Shown in pieces: positions 43,175 to 51,840 of a stretch of 64,000 bases of DNA. The stretch is taken from contig JAFKKF010000009.1 of assembly GCA_017305635.1 (NCBI GenBank), positions 124,001 to 188,000 on the forward strand, in the 5' to 3' direction. Source of the stretch: Hyphomicrobiales bacterium. Its GTDB lineage: Bacteria > Pseudomonadota > Alphaproteobacteria > Rhizobiales > Kaistiaceae. Position 1 is the stretch's first letter. The number at the start of each line of letters is the position of its first letter. The notes below the pieces were generated by a model, which ran no database searches, was not told where the DNA came from, and saw only the letters and a program-made list of their open reading frames with translations. Both the position numbers and the translations under genes were made by a program.

Positions 43175-44849
43175 GCACGGCCACGAGTTCATCATCGTCA
43201 AGCGCCACGAGGAAGAGGAGCACGAAGCGCATTCCTCGGCCTGGAAGGTGGCGCATGCGGACTTCATGACCGCGATGATGGCCTTCTTCCTGATCATGTG
43301 GCTGATCAACGCGACCGACGACAAGGTGCGGCGCGGCATTTCCAACTACTTCAACCCGATCCACATGTCGGACGGGCAGAGCGGGATGAAGGGGCTCGCC
43401 AAGCCGGGCGAGGATTCCCAGAAGGAAACCAGCATCAAGCAGAGCGGCAAAGGGAACAGCCAGAAGGACGAGTTCAACCCGATGAAGCTGTCGCCGGGTT
43501 CGGCGGAGGCGGCCGATGCGGGCTCCGCCTCGGCGCCCGCCGAAGGCGCCGCCGCGGGGGCGAGCCCGGCGGGCGCGGCAGCCGGCGCAGGCGCGCAGGG
43601 AAAGGCCGCGAGCGGCGGTGGCATCCTCGCCACGGCCGATCATGTCGGCTCGGGCGCGGCATCGGCGAGCATCGGCGAGCCGGGCGGGGCGGCGCCGGCA
43701 AGCCATGGCGACACGCCGGGGCTCGCCGCCAAGGGCCAGGTTGGCGGCGGCGAGGGCGCCTATGGCGGCTCGAGCTCGGGAATGCTCGCGGATTTCGGCG
43801 ACTCGAAGGAGAACGCGGCCTTCCAGGACCCCTATGCGGTGCTCGCCAAGCTCGCGGCCCAATACGCCGCCGAACACCCGACGAGCAAGGACATCGTGGT
43901 CGGCGACGACCGCCAGCCGGGCGTCGTCGGCGGGGAGGTCGACCGCGACCCGTTCGACCCGGTCTACTGGCAGCTCGCCGGCATGCCGGACGCGAAAAGC
44001 GACAGGCCGGGCAGGCCGGGGACGGCAGCGGTTGCGCCGGACGGCGCGACGCCCGACGCCGGAGGCGCGGCGGTGGTGCCGATGGTGAAGGCCGAGCTGC
44101 CCGATGTCGCGCTGCGGCCGACGCAGGTCGCGCCGGTTGACGGGGCCGCGGCGAAGGTCGATGCGGCACCGGCCGCCGGCGAGCCGGCAGCACCGGCGCC
44201 GGCACAGGCATCGGAGCCGGCGAAGATGGAGGCCGCTCCACCTATTGCCGTGCAGGCGAAGTCCGCCGGGGACGGGCAGGCAGAGGCGTTGCCGAAGGCC
44301 GAGCCCGCCAAGATGGAGCCGGCCAAGATCGAAGCGGCCCAGCCCGAGGCGCCGGCGAAGCCGGCGATCGATGCGGCGACGATGGATGCCGCGGCGGCGG
44401 TGCGCGAGGCGGTGGCGAAGGCGATCGGCCCGACGCTCGGCGCCGATGCCTCGCCGAAGGTCTCGGTGGTGGCGACCGCGGAAGGCGTCGCCATCGACCT
44501 GACCGACGCGGCGAACTTCTCGATGTTCGACGTCGGCTCGGCCGTGCCGAAGGGCAAGGTCGTGGTGCTGATGGAGGAGGTCGCCAAGGCCCTCGCCAAC
44601 AAGCCCGGCGACATCATCATCCGCGGTCACACGGACGGGCGGCCCTTCCATTCCGACATGTACGACAACTGGCGCCTGTCGGCGGCGCGCGCGCACATGG
44701 CCTATTACATGCTGACGCGTGGCGGGCTGCCGGAAAGCCGCTTCGTGCGCATCGAGGGCGCCGCCGACCGCGACCTGAAGACCAAGAGCAATCCGCTCGC
44801 CGCCGACAACCGGCGGATCGAAATCCTCCTGGTCCCGCCGAAGCCATGA
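43167..44849 (+). CDS. motB: Flagellar stator protein MotB with long linker
   Basis: MotB anchors the stator to peptidoglycan. One membrane helix at about 33-50 follows the ion-binding D32 in 'HADFMTAMMAFFLIMW'. The C-terminal OmpA-like domain (about 425-555) has 'IIIRGHTDGRPF' and the 'NRRIEI' end. Between them lies an Ala/Pro/Gly/Lys-rich linker of about 300 residues. At 560 residues the protein is far longer than E. coli MotB (308) and also long beside other MotB proteins I know. It overlaps the FliH-like and motC genes. Confidence 0.93.
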   Translation: MAEHGHEFIIVKRHEEEEHEAHSSAWKVAHADFMTAMMAFFLIMWLINATDDKVRRGISNYFNPIHMSDGQSGMKGLAKPGEDSQKETSIKQSGKGNSQKDEFNPMKLSPGSAEAADAGSASAPAEGAAAGASPAGAAAGAGAQGKAASGGGILATADHVGSGAASASIGEPGGAAPASHGDTPGLAAKGQVGGGEGAYGGSSSGMLADFGDSKENAAFQDPYAVLAKLAAQYAAEHPTSKDIVVGDDRQPGVVGGEVDRDPFDPVYWQLAGMPDAKSDRPGRPGTAAVAPDGATPDAGGAAVVPMVKAELPDVALRPTQVAPVDGAAAKVDAAPAAGEPAAPAPAQASEPAKMEAAPPIAVQAKSAGDGQAEALPKAEPAKMEPAKIEAAQPEAPAKPAIDAATMDAAAAVREAVAKAIGPTLGADASPKVSVVATAEGVAIDLTDAANFSMFDVGSAVPKGKVVVLMEEVAKALANKPGDIIIRGHTDGRPFHSDMYDNWRLSAARAHMAYYMLTRGGLPESRFVRIEGAADRDLKTKSNPLAADNRRIEILLVPPKP

Positions 44850-46432
44850 GAAGCATCCTTCCGCCCGCGGTGCTGCTCCTCGCCGTTGCCGGCGGCCTGC
44901 CGGCAGGGGCGGGCGAGCCGATGCCGCTCGTGCCGATGGACCTGCGACCCCCAACGGAGGCGGCATCGCCGCCGGTAGCGGTGAAGCGGGTCGCGAAGGC
45001 GGTGCCACCGCTGCCGCGCCTGCGGCCGGAGAATGCGCCGACGGTTTTCGCGTCCGTGGCTCCCGAACCGGACGAGACGATGATCGACCGCTCGATCGTG
45101 ACGGCGACGGTCCCGGCGGTGACGCCGGCGGCCGAGGTTGAGCCTGAACCGGTCGCGGCCGCGCCCGAGCCCGCACCGGCGCCAAAGGCGATGCCGGCAC
45201 CGGTTGCCGCAGCCGCGGCAACGGTCGCAGAAGCGGATGCGGCGCCGGGCGACGGATTGCCGGGCGATCCGGCGGCGATGGAAGGGACGGGCGTTCCCGC
45301 CGGCGATATCCTCGCCAGCGCGGAAGCGGCGGTCGGCGAACCGTACCAGCTCGTCCGCACGCTGCAGATGCTGCAGGACCAGGTGGCGCAGGGCTCGGTG
45401 GCGGCGCTCACCGCGCAGAAGGCGCTCCGTGCGCGGATCGATGCGCAATTCGCTGCCGCCGCGCCGGCGACATGGCAGGACAGGCGCAATGCCGAGGCGG
45501 CGGTGACCTACGTGCTCTCTGGCGGCTCGCCCGCGATCCTCGAACAGTTCCTGACGATGGATCCGAAGCCGGCGGTGGACCAGCGGCTTTCCGGGGGCGC
45601 GCTCGCCTATATCCAGGGGCATGAGGGGCCGGCGAACGACCTCCTCGGCCAGCTCAACCCGTTCGAGCTGCCGCCGAGCATGGGCGGGCAGGTGGCGCTG
45701 GCGCAATCGGCGCTCGCGGTGCGCACCGATCCGGGCAAGTCGATGAAGCTCCTCGACGCCGCGCGGCTGCTCGGCACCGGCACGCTGGTCGAGGAAGCCG
45801 CGCTCCGGCGCGAGATCTTCGTCGCCGACCAGCTGAAGCAATATGACCGCGTCGAGGTGCTGGCGCGGCAATATCTCGATCGCTTCCGGCACTCGGTCTA
45901 TGCGGGCAATTTCCGCAACCGCTTCGCGGCGGCGGTGACGCACATGGACTTCGTCAAGGACGCCGACCAGTTCCGGCGCCTCGACGACATGGTCGCCAAT
46001 GTCGAGCCGCCGGCGCGCTGCCAGATCTACCTGACGGTGGCGCTCGCCTCGGTGGTGCGCGGCAACGGTGTCGCGGCGCGGCTTGCGGCCGAGCGCGCGA
46101 CGGCGCTCGCCGAGAGCGGCTCGGTCGAGCAGTCGCGCGCGGCGCTCTACCGGGCAGCGGGCAGCGTCGCCGACGCCAAGACCTTCGACGATACGGCAAG
46201 GGCACTCGCCGACATCCGTGCCGACCAGCTCTCGGAATCGGACCAGGCGTTGCAGGCGATGGTCGCAGCGGTGATCGACGGCGTCGCCTCGGGTACCAAG
46301 GTGCTGCCGAAGGACCGGCGGCAGCGCGCCTGGACGGACGGCGGCAATGGCGACGGCGCGACGCCGGTGATGAAGCGGGCGGCCGACGCGCTGAAGGTTG
46401 CCGACGCGCTGCTCGCGGCAGCCCCGCAATGA
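44846..46432 (+). CDS. motC: Periplasmic motility protein MotC
   Basis: The 528-residue protein has a signal peptide (about 1-23), a Pro/Ala/Val-rich region up to about 155, then a helical domain of repeat-like helices ('PYQLVRTLQMLQDQVAQGSVAALTAQKALRARID', 'MKLLDAARLLGTGTLVEEAALRREIFVADQL'). In Sinorhizobium MotC binds the periplasmic part of MotB and modulates rotation speed, and MotE helps it fold. It overlaps motB and fliK by 4 bases on each side. Confidence 0.9.
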   Translation: MRSILPPAVLLLAVAGGLPAGAGEPMPLVPMDLRPPTEAASPPVAVKRVAKAVPPLPRLRPENAPTVFASVAPEPDETMIDRSIVTATVPAVTPAAEVEPEPVAAAPEPAPAPKAMPAPVAAAAATVAEADAAPGDGLPGDPAAMEGTGVPAGDILASAEAAVGEPYQLVRTLQMLQDQVAQGSVAALTAQKALRARIDAQFAAAAPATWQDRRNAEAAVTYVLSGGSPAILEQFLTMDPKPAVDQRLSGGALAYIQGHEGPANDLLGQLNPFELPPSMGGQVALAQSALAVRTDPGKSMKLLDAARLLGTGTLVEEAALRREIFVADQLKQYDRVEVLARQYLDRFRHSVYAGNFRNRFAAAVTHMDFVKDADQFRRLDDMVANVEPPARCQIYLTVALASVVRGNGVAARLAAERATALAESGSVEQSRAALYRAAGSVADAKTFDDTARALADIRADQLSESDQALQAMVAAVIDGVASGTKVLPKDRRQRAWTDGGNGDGATPVMKRAADALKVADALLAAAPQ

Positions 46433-47955
46433 CGCAGGTGGCTTCGATCATGGTGCCGGCGGCCGGCGCGATGCCGGACGCGCGAGCCGGCGCGGAAGCC
46501 GGCGCGGGCGCGGACGATATGGCGGCCAGCGGAAAATTCAGCGATATTTTCCAGCGACTTGGCGAGAAACGCTCGGATCGTGATTCAGCGCCCCACGGCA
46601 AGGCGGCGAAGGCCGGCAGCGAGGCGCCGGCCGCGGGGAAGGGCAAGACGGGGACGACGCTCCCAGCCGCGGGCCTGCACCGGCTGCTCGCATCGGGACG
46701 CCTCGCGGCAGCGGATATCGGGGGCGGCAGGCAGGCGAGCGATGCGGGCGAAGCGGCCAATGACGACGTCGCGACCGAGGCGGAGGCGGGCGATCCGCCC
46801 GCCATGGATGACGGTGCGGCCGAGGCGATAGCGGAGACCGGGAGCGCGGCGGCCTTGTCCGCGATGGTATCGGCAGAGGTGCCGGCGAGCGTGGTGCCCG
46901 TCGCGGCCGCCATGCCGGCGCCGGTGCGCGAGGAGACGCGCAGCGAGCCGAAGGCTGGAACGAAGCCGGAGGGGAAGGGCGCGCAGGGCGTGATCGTGGT
47001 GACACCCGAGGCCGATGGCGGCCAGGTGGCATCCCCGGTGCGCGTGCCGGTGACGGTGGAGAAATTCGAGACGCATTTCGCGCCGCTCGAGACGGTGAGC
47101 GCCCCGGTCGCCGAGGCGGCGACCTCGGGCGCGCTGCCACGGAAGGCGGAGGCTGACCGCCCGGCGAACGGGAAGGCGGTGGGCGCCTCCACTCCGGCGA
47201 AGGGGGCTGCAGCGGCAAGGCCGATGGTGCCGCCTGCCGATGGGGGCGACGACGAAGAGATGCCGTCCCTTGCGGGGGCGGAGAAGCCGGAGCCGGCGCC
47301 GCGCGAGCGGGTCGCGACGGTTTCCGAGGAGCGCAATGCGGGCGCGCGCATGGTGGCAAAGGCCGAGACGACAGCGACTCCGTCCGCTCCGGTGACCGCG
47401 CTGCCGGCGGCGACGCTGAAGCAGGTCGGCGATGCGATCACGGGCGCGGCGGCCGAGATGCGGCAGGCGCCGGCCGTGCCGGCCGGCGATGTCACGGAGA
47501 CTTCACCGCGGGCGGTGGTGAAGGTGCTGACCGTGCGACTGGACCCGCCGGAATACGGATCGGTGGCGGTGCGGCTGACGCTCCAGGACGGGGCGCTGTC
47601 GGTGCAGATCCGGGCCGAGCGCGAGACGACGGCGCAGGCGCTCGACCATGACCGCGAGAAGCTCGCGGAGCACCTGAAGGCGAGCGGCTACGGCACCGAC
47701 GCGACGATGATCGACACGCGCCGCGATCTCGCGGTGATGCGGAGCGAGGCGACGGCGGGCGGCAATGCCGGCACCGGCAACAATGGCACCGGCAGTGGCG
47801 GGCCGGCGGGACAGGCGCCTGGCGGCGGGGCGATGGCGCGCGGCGGTGGCGGTGGCACCGACGGCGGGAGCGGGCAGGGGTTTGCCCGCGAGCGTCAGGG
47901 GGGACGGGACGATGCGGCGGTTCCTGATACTGGCGCTCGCGATCTTTACGTCTAG
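46429..47955 (+). CDS. fliK: Hook-length control protein FliK (MotD type)
   Basis: The 508-residue protein is mostly low-complexity Ala/Glu/Gly/Pro sequence with a conserved C-terminal FliK domain at about 355-440 ('VKVLTVRLDPPEYGSVAVRLTLQDGALSVQI', 'LAEHLKASGYG') and a Gly-rich tail. FliK measures the hook and triggers the FlhB switch. In rhizobia the gene beside motC was once called motD and acts as FliK. The downstream transglycosylase gene begins inside its end. Confidence 0.9.
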   Translation: MTQVASIMVPAAGAMPDARAGAEAGAGADDMAASGKFSDIFQRLGEKRSDRDSAPHGKAAKAGSEAPAAGKGKTGTTLPAAGLHRLLASGRLAAADIGGGRQASDAGEAANDDVATEAEAGDPPAMDDGAAEAIAETGSAAALSAMVSAEVPASVVPVAAAMPAPVREETRSEPKAGTKPEGKGAQGVIVVTPEADGGQVASPVRVPVTVEKFETHFAPLETVSAPVAEAATSGALPRKAEADRPANGKAVGASTPAKGAAAARPMVPPADGGDDEEMPSLAGAEKPEPAPRERVATVSEERNAGARMVAKAETTATPSAPVTALPAATLKQVGDAITGAAAEMRQAPAVPAGDVTETSPRAVVKVLTVRLDPPEYGSVAVRLTLQDGALSVQIRAERETTAQALDHDREKLAEHLKASGYGTDATMIDTRRDLAVMRSEATAGGNAGTGNNGTGSGGPAGQAPGGGAMARGGGGGTDGGSGQGFARERQGGRDDAAVPDTGARDLYV

Positions 47956-48472
47956 CGTCGCGGCGACGGCGGTCCACGCGGCGGGCAACCCTTGCGAGGG
48001 CGAGATGGCGCGCGCCTCGAAGAAATACGAGGTGCCGCTCGGCATGCTCTATGCCGTCGGGCTGACCGAGTCCGGGCACAAGGAGTCGCTGCAGCCGCAC
48101 GCGATGAACATCGAGGGCAAGCCTTACTTCGCGACGTCCCTCGCCGACGCGATCCGTCAGTACAACGAAGCGACGGCCGGCGGCGCCAAGATGATCGACA
48201 TAGGCTGCATGCAGATCAACCACTACTTCCACGGCGAGAAGTTCGCGTCGGTGGAGGCGATGTTCGACCCGCACCAGAACGTCGACTACGCCGCGCGCTT
48301 CCTGAAGGGCCTGAGGGCGCAGGAGGGGAGCTGGACGCTTGCGGTGGCGCGTTACCATGCCGGGCCGAACAACAACCCGGCGCAGAAGCGATACGTCTGC
48401 ACGGTGATCACCAACATGGTGGCGACCGGCTTCGGCTCGTGGACGCCGGAGGCGAAGGCCTTCTGCAACTGA
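47912..48472 (+). CDS. Lytic transglycosylase of the flagellar locus
   Basis: The 186-residue exported protein has a signal peptide (about 1-24) and a goose-lysozyme-like SLT domain: catalytic Glu in 'LYAVGLTESGHKESL', 'IGCMQINHYFH', 'VDYAARFLKGLR' and 'AVARYHAGPNN'. It should cleave peptidoglycan to let the rod or rings pass, replacing the muramidase half missing from the rod-binding protein at 15211. The ATG at 47912 lies within the fliK end, so it is co-translated. Confidence 0.9.
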   Translation: MRRFLILALAIFTSSVAATAVHAAGNPCEGEMARASKKYEVPLGMLYAVGLTESGHKESLQPHAMNIEGKPYFATSLADAIRQYNEATAGGAKMIDIGCMQINHYFHGEKFASVEAMFDPHQNVDYAARFLKGLRAQEGSWTLAVARYHAGPNNNPAQKRYVCTVITNMVATGFGSWTPEAKAFCN

Positions 48473-48496
48473 CCCTCGCGTGGTTAACCGAGGGTC
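48471..48496. repeat. Stem-loop overlapping the transglycosylase stop
   Basis: GACCCTCG (48471-48478) pairs with CGAGGGTC (48489-48496) around a 10-base loop. There is no T run, so it is a weak terminator at best; mRNA 3'-end protection is equally possible. Confidence 0.4.
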
Positions 48497-48596
48497 ACCG
48501 CGGCCGCACGAATCCTAGCTTTTCGGCGGCGCGTTTTTTCACGCCGGACCTCTAAAGCTCTTCCCGTAGCCCAGCATCTGGGACGGGCGGAGTGCA

Positions 48597-48983
48597 ATGG
48601 CGGCCATAGACTTTTCCATTCCGGTTCTGGTCGTCGACGACTACCGGGCGATCCTCAGGATCATGCAGAGCCTCCTCCGCCAGCTCGGGTTCAAGCACGT
48701 GGACCAGGCGGAAAGCGGCGAGGAAGCGCTCGCCAAGATGCGCGCGCGGCCCTATGGGCTGGTGATCTCCGACCTGCACATGGCGCCGGTCGACGGGATG
48801 GAGCTTCTCCAGACGGCGAAGGCCGACGCGGCACTGAAGGACGCCCGTTTCCTCATGATCACCGCCGACCTCGCGCCGGAAAGGGTGCGGGAAGCGAAGG
48901 ATGCCGGCGCCAGCGGCTATATGATGAAACCCTTCGACGCGCCGACGCTGAGAGCGCGGATCGAGGGCGCGCTCGCTCCCTGA
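48597..48983 (+). CDS. CheY-like single-domain response regulator
   Basis: The 128-residue receiver has all the key residues: D14/D15 in 'LVVDDY', phospho-acceptor D59 in 'LVISDLHM', T89 in 'MITAD' and K111 in 'MMKPF'. Such proteins bind FliM when phosphorylated and change rotation. No kinase or other chemotaxis gene is nearby, so its input comes from elsewhere. A T-rich upstream stretch (48518-48545) suggests its own promoter. Confidence 0.92.
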   Translation: MAAIDFSIPVLVVDDYRAILRIMQSLLRQLGFKHVDQAESGEEALAKMRARPYGLVISDLHMAPVDGMELLQTAKADAALKDARFLMITADLAPERVREAKDAGASGYMMKPFDAPTLRARIEGALAP

Positions 48984-49047
48984 TCGTGTCTTCGTGGCAT
49001 TGGTTGCGGCAATAATGCCGCACCCCCTCCCTCCCGTTAGGACATCG

Positions 49048-49055
49048 TTAACCAT
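49048..49055. promoter_or_regulatory. CtrA-like half site upstream of ftcR
   Basis: TTAACCAT, identical to the word upstream of motA, lies about 190 bases before the ftcR ATG. CtrA is known to control ftcR-type regulators and early flagellar genes in Hyphomicrobiales, so direct control is plausible. Confidence 0.5.
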
Positions 49056-49134
49056 ACCGGTCCCAGTCTGACCCTCGGGGGACGACTCGACCAAGTGCCC
49101 GGGTTTCGGGCGCAACGGTTGGTCTCGGCTGGGC

Positions 49135-49150
49135 TGAAAATCGGTTTTCA
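49135..49150. promoter_or_regulatory. Palindromic operator-like site upstream of ftcR
   Basis: TGAAAATCGGTTTTCA is a perfect inverted repeat (6-base arms, 4-base centre) about 100 bases before ftcR. Its symmetry and A/T content stand out from the surrounding sequence. It may bind FtcR itself or another regulator. Confidence 0.4.
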
Positions 49151-49247
49151 CCAAAAATGTCTTTTCCGGAAATGAGCGGTCTCACGCGATCGGACGGTGG
49201 CCATCACCGAACCGATAGCTGCTCATGTCCGCATGCGGGGGTCATAG

Positions 49248-49940
49248 ATGTACGTGGTCGTGGACAATCGCCAGGACGTTGCCGCCGGATACACGGCTTC
49301 GCTGAACAATGAGGGAATAGCGTCGCTGGGCTTCCAGCCTGGCGAGTTCCATGAATGGTTCCGAGCGGTCGCGCCGAGCGACATAGAGGCGGTGCAGAGC
49401 TTCGTGCTCGGCGACTTCGAGGGCCGCTCGGCCTGCCCGGAGATGATCCGCAACCGGACGCAGGCGCCGATCATCGCGCTCTCCGAGATACGCTCGCTCG
49501 AGCAGACGCTGGAACTCTTTACCGCCGGCATCGACGATGTGGTGCGGAAGCCGGTCCACGTGAAGGAGATCATCGCGCGCTCGGACGCGGTGTGGCGGCG
49601 GGTCAACCGCGGCGAGCGCGGGGCGACCTCGGAGCGACTGAAGATCCATTTCGACGGGCGCGACATCGAGATCGACGACGAGCCGCTGACGCTGCCGCGG
49701 CGCGAGCGGCGCATCCTCGAATTCCTGGTCAAGAACAAGCATCGCCGGCTGACCAAGACGCAGATCTTCAACTCGGTCTACGGCATCTTCGACGAGAACG
49801 TCGACGAGATCGTGGTCGAAGGGCACATCAGCAAGCTGAGGAAGAAGCTGCGCCTCCGGCTCGGCTGCGACGTGATCGACGCCAAGCGCTACCTCGGCTA
49901 CCAGTTCGTCGGCGAGAGGCAGGCGGCGCAGGCGGCGTAG
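49248..49940 (+). CDS. ftcR: Flagellar two-component-like regulator FtcR
   Basis: The 230-residue protein matches FtcR of Brucella and Rem of Sinorhizobium: start MYVVVD, an atypical receiver ('TLELFTAGIDDVVRKPVHVKEIIA', K101), and an OmpR-type winged helix from about 140 ('LPRRERRILEFLVKNKHRRLTKTQIFNSVYGIFDENVDE' with 'VVEGHISKLRKKLRLRLG'). The receiver has no classical double-acidic start; D56 is a possible phospho-acceptor. These regulators switch on the flagellar genes around them. The site at the end of the flagellar locus fits that role. Confidence 0.92.
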   Translation: MYVVVDNRQDVAAGYTASLNNEGIASLGFQPGEFHEWFRAVAPSDIEAVQSFVLGDFEGRSACPEMIRNRTQAPIIALSEIRSLEQTLELFTAGIDDVVRKPVHVKEIIARSDAVWRRVNRGERGATSERLKIHFDGRDIEIDDEPLTLPRRERRILEFLVKNKHRRLTKTQIFNSVYGIFDENVDEIVVEGHISKLRKKLRLRLGCDVIDAKRYLGYQFVGERQAAQAA

Positions 49941-49967
49941 GGGCCGGCACGCGCCGCGGGCACAGCC

Positions 49968-51653
49968 CTATTTCTCGATCGTGTTGACTTCGCTCTGGGT
50001 GCCGTCGCGCCAGGTGAGGCGGAGGCTGATCGATTTCGTGCGCTCGGGGATCTTCAGGTAGATCTCGGCGTCCTCGGGGATGTTGAAGGGTGCGTCCGGG
50101 TCGCAGGGCGGCAAGTCGAAGCGGCGAAGCGGCTCGGCGCCGTCGAGGCCGTAGCGAACCTCGGTGATGGCGCAGCGATAGCTGACCAGCGTGGTGAAAT
50201 AGACGAGCAGGCCGTTGAACTCGCGGAACTCGACCCAGCTCGGCCAGATGCCCTCGAGTGCCCGGCGCTGCGAATCGTAGAGCGCGACCTCCGGATCGAA
50301 GCGGATGGGGAAGGGGCCGACGGTGGCGCCGTCGACGGTCCTGTAGCGCACCTCGATGACGGTCTGCCGGGCCTTGCCGGAGAGCTGGATGTTGGGGTTC
50401 GGCATGCGCTGGCCGGTGCGCTGGTCGAGGACGTCGAGGAGGCCGGTCTCGCGGAACTGCGCCGTGGGCGAAAGGCGATAGGAAAGAGCGACAGCCGGCT
50501 CGGGCGTCGATACGGTGATGGTCCAGCCGGCATTGGAGCGCGAGAAGCTGGCAATGGGCGCGCGCCCGGAGGGCAGGCCCGGACGGGCGATGGCGCCGCC
50601 GCCGGGCAGCATGGCGGTGACGATGCCGCCCTGGCCGGTGACCTTGTCGGCGGCGTCGTCGCCGGCGGGATTGGCGGGATCCTCCACGGCGATGTCGGCG
50701 GATTTGCCGCCGATGATGACGCCCGGGCCCATGATGACGCCCGATCCCATGGAGACGCCGGCGCCGGCCTGCACCTCGCCCTTGGTGGCGATCTGGGTGC
50801 GGACGTTGCCGGAGACGTGCTGCGGATCGTCGCCGGTGGCCGGCGCCGGCTCGTCGGAGGTCACGACCGAGCCGGCATCGGCGGAGGCGAGCACCACGTC
50901 GCCGATGATCTGGTCGTAATAGGCCGGGGTCTGCTGGTAGCCGATGGAGGCGGCGAGCTTCTTGACGCCGACCTGGGTGCGCTTGGCGATCTCGACCAGC
51001 GTCTGGTTCGGCTTCTTGAGCTCGGCGAGGAAGGTGCGGGTGAAGACCGAATTGGGATTGGCGTCGGAATCGGAAAGGCGGTCGAGGGCGGCCTGTTTGG
51101 TGCCGGCCGACATGAGGACGAAGACGCCCTCCGGCGCGTCGATGCGGGCGAGGCCGCGGGTGGCGGCGATGGCGCGAGTGCCGGGCTCGGCGAAGGGATT
51201 GTCGCGGCAGGCGTCGAGGACGAGGATGGCGACATCGGCGCCGCGATCGCGGATGCCTTCGATGATGCGATCGACCGGGAAGGCGGCATCGCGGACGATG
51301 TCGATCTGGCTGGCCTCGGCCGAAGGCACGTCGGTGGGCAGCAGGTAGTTGGTGCCGCCGATCTCGAAGCCGTGGCCGGAATAGTAGAAGAGCGCGTGGT
51401 CGCCGGGGCCGAGGTCGTTGTTGAAGGCGACGAGCGCCCGGCTCATCGCGCGCTGGTCGACGTTCTCGACGCGGCGGACGGCAAAGCCAAGGCGCTCGAG
51501 TTCGGCGCTGATCGCCTCGGCGTCGTTCACCGCCTTCTTCAGGCGCGGGACGTTCTCATAGTCATCATTGCCGATGACGAGGGCGAGGTTGCGCGCCTCG
51601 GCGGCACCGGCGGCGAGGGTGAAAAGAAGGAAGAGAGCGAGGAGGCGGCGCAT
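49968..51653 (-). CDS. Secreted caspase-family protein (metacaspase-like)
   Basis: The 561-residue protein has a signal peptide (about 1-20, ending GAAEA) and a caspase p20-like domain at about 21-265 with catalytic His in 'ALFYYSGHGFEIGG' and catalytic Cys in 'VAILVLDACRDNPF'. Residues 265-370 are Gly/Asp-rich with a 'GSGVIMGPGVIIGGK' repeat, and the C-terminal part looks like beta-rich binding domains. Metacaspase relatives cut after Arg or Lys. Export to the periplasm is inferred from the signal. It converges with ftcR and diverges from the sugar kinase; a flagellar link is not shown. Confidence 0.88.
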   Translation of the reverse strand: MRRLLALFLLFTLAAGAAEARNLALVIGNDDYENVPRLKKAVNDAEAISAELERLGFAVRRVENVDQRAMSRALVAFNNDLGPGDHALFYYSGHGFEIGGTNYLLPTDVPSAEASQIDIVRDAAFPVDRIIEGIRDRGADVAILVLDACRDNPFAEPGTRAIAATRGLARIDAPEGVFVLMSAGTKQAALDRLSDSDANPNSVFTRTFLAELKKPNQTLVEIAKRTQVGVKKLAASIGYQQTPAYYDQIIGDVVLASADAGSVVTSDEPAPATGDDPQHVSGNVRTQIATKGEVQAGAGVSMGSGVIMGPGVIIGGKSADIAVEDPANPAGDDAADKVTGQGGIVTAMLPGGGAIARPGLPSGRAPIASFSRSNAGWTITVSTPEPAVALSYRLSPTAQFRETGLLDVLDQRTGQRMPNPNIQLSGKARQTVIEVRYRTVDGATVGPFPIRFDPEVALYDSQRRALEGIWPSWVEFREFNGLLVYFTTLVSYRCAITEVRYGLDGAEPLRRFDLPPCDPDAPFNIPEDAEIYLKIPERTKSISLRLTWRDGTQSEVNTIEK

Positions 51654-51840
51654 TCGGCGGTTTCCCAGACGGCATTTCCAGGAGAGGGCCCGATCAGGTC
51701 GAAGGTTAGCATGGCTTTCACAGGCCAATCGTGGCGGCGCAATGACCAAGGTCACAGACGGCTCCCGCCGGCCGCTTCGAGGCGATTGATTTCTCCCGCC
51801 GGTCCCGACAGTTTGTCGGCCAGCCGAGGCGGGGAGGAAC

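Noticed and set aside
42987-45221. A 744-codon minus-strand open frame
   Set aside because: It is antisense to motB and motC and has repeated Arg/Pro/Ala strings only.
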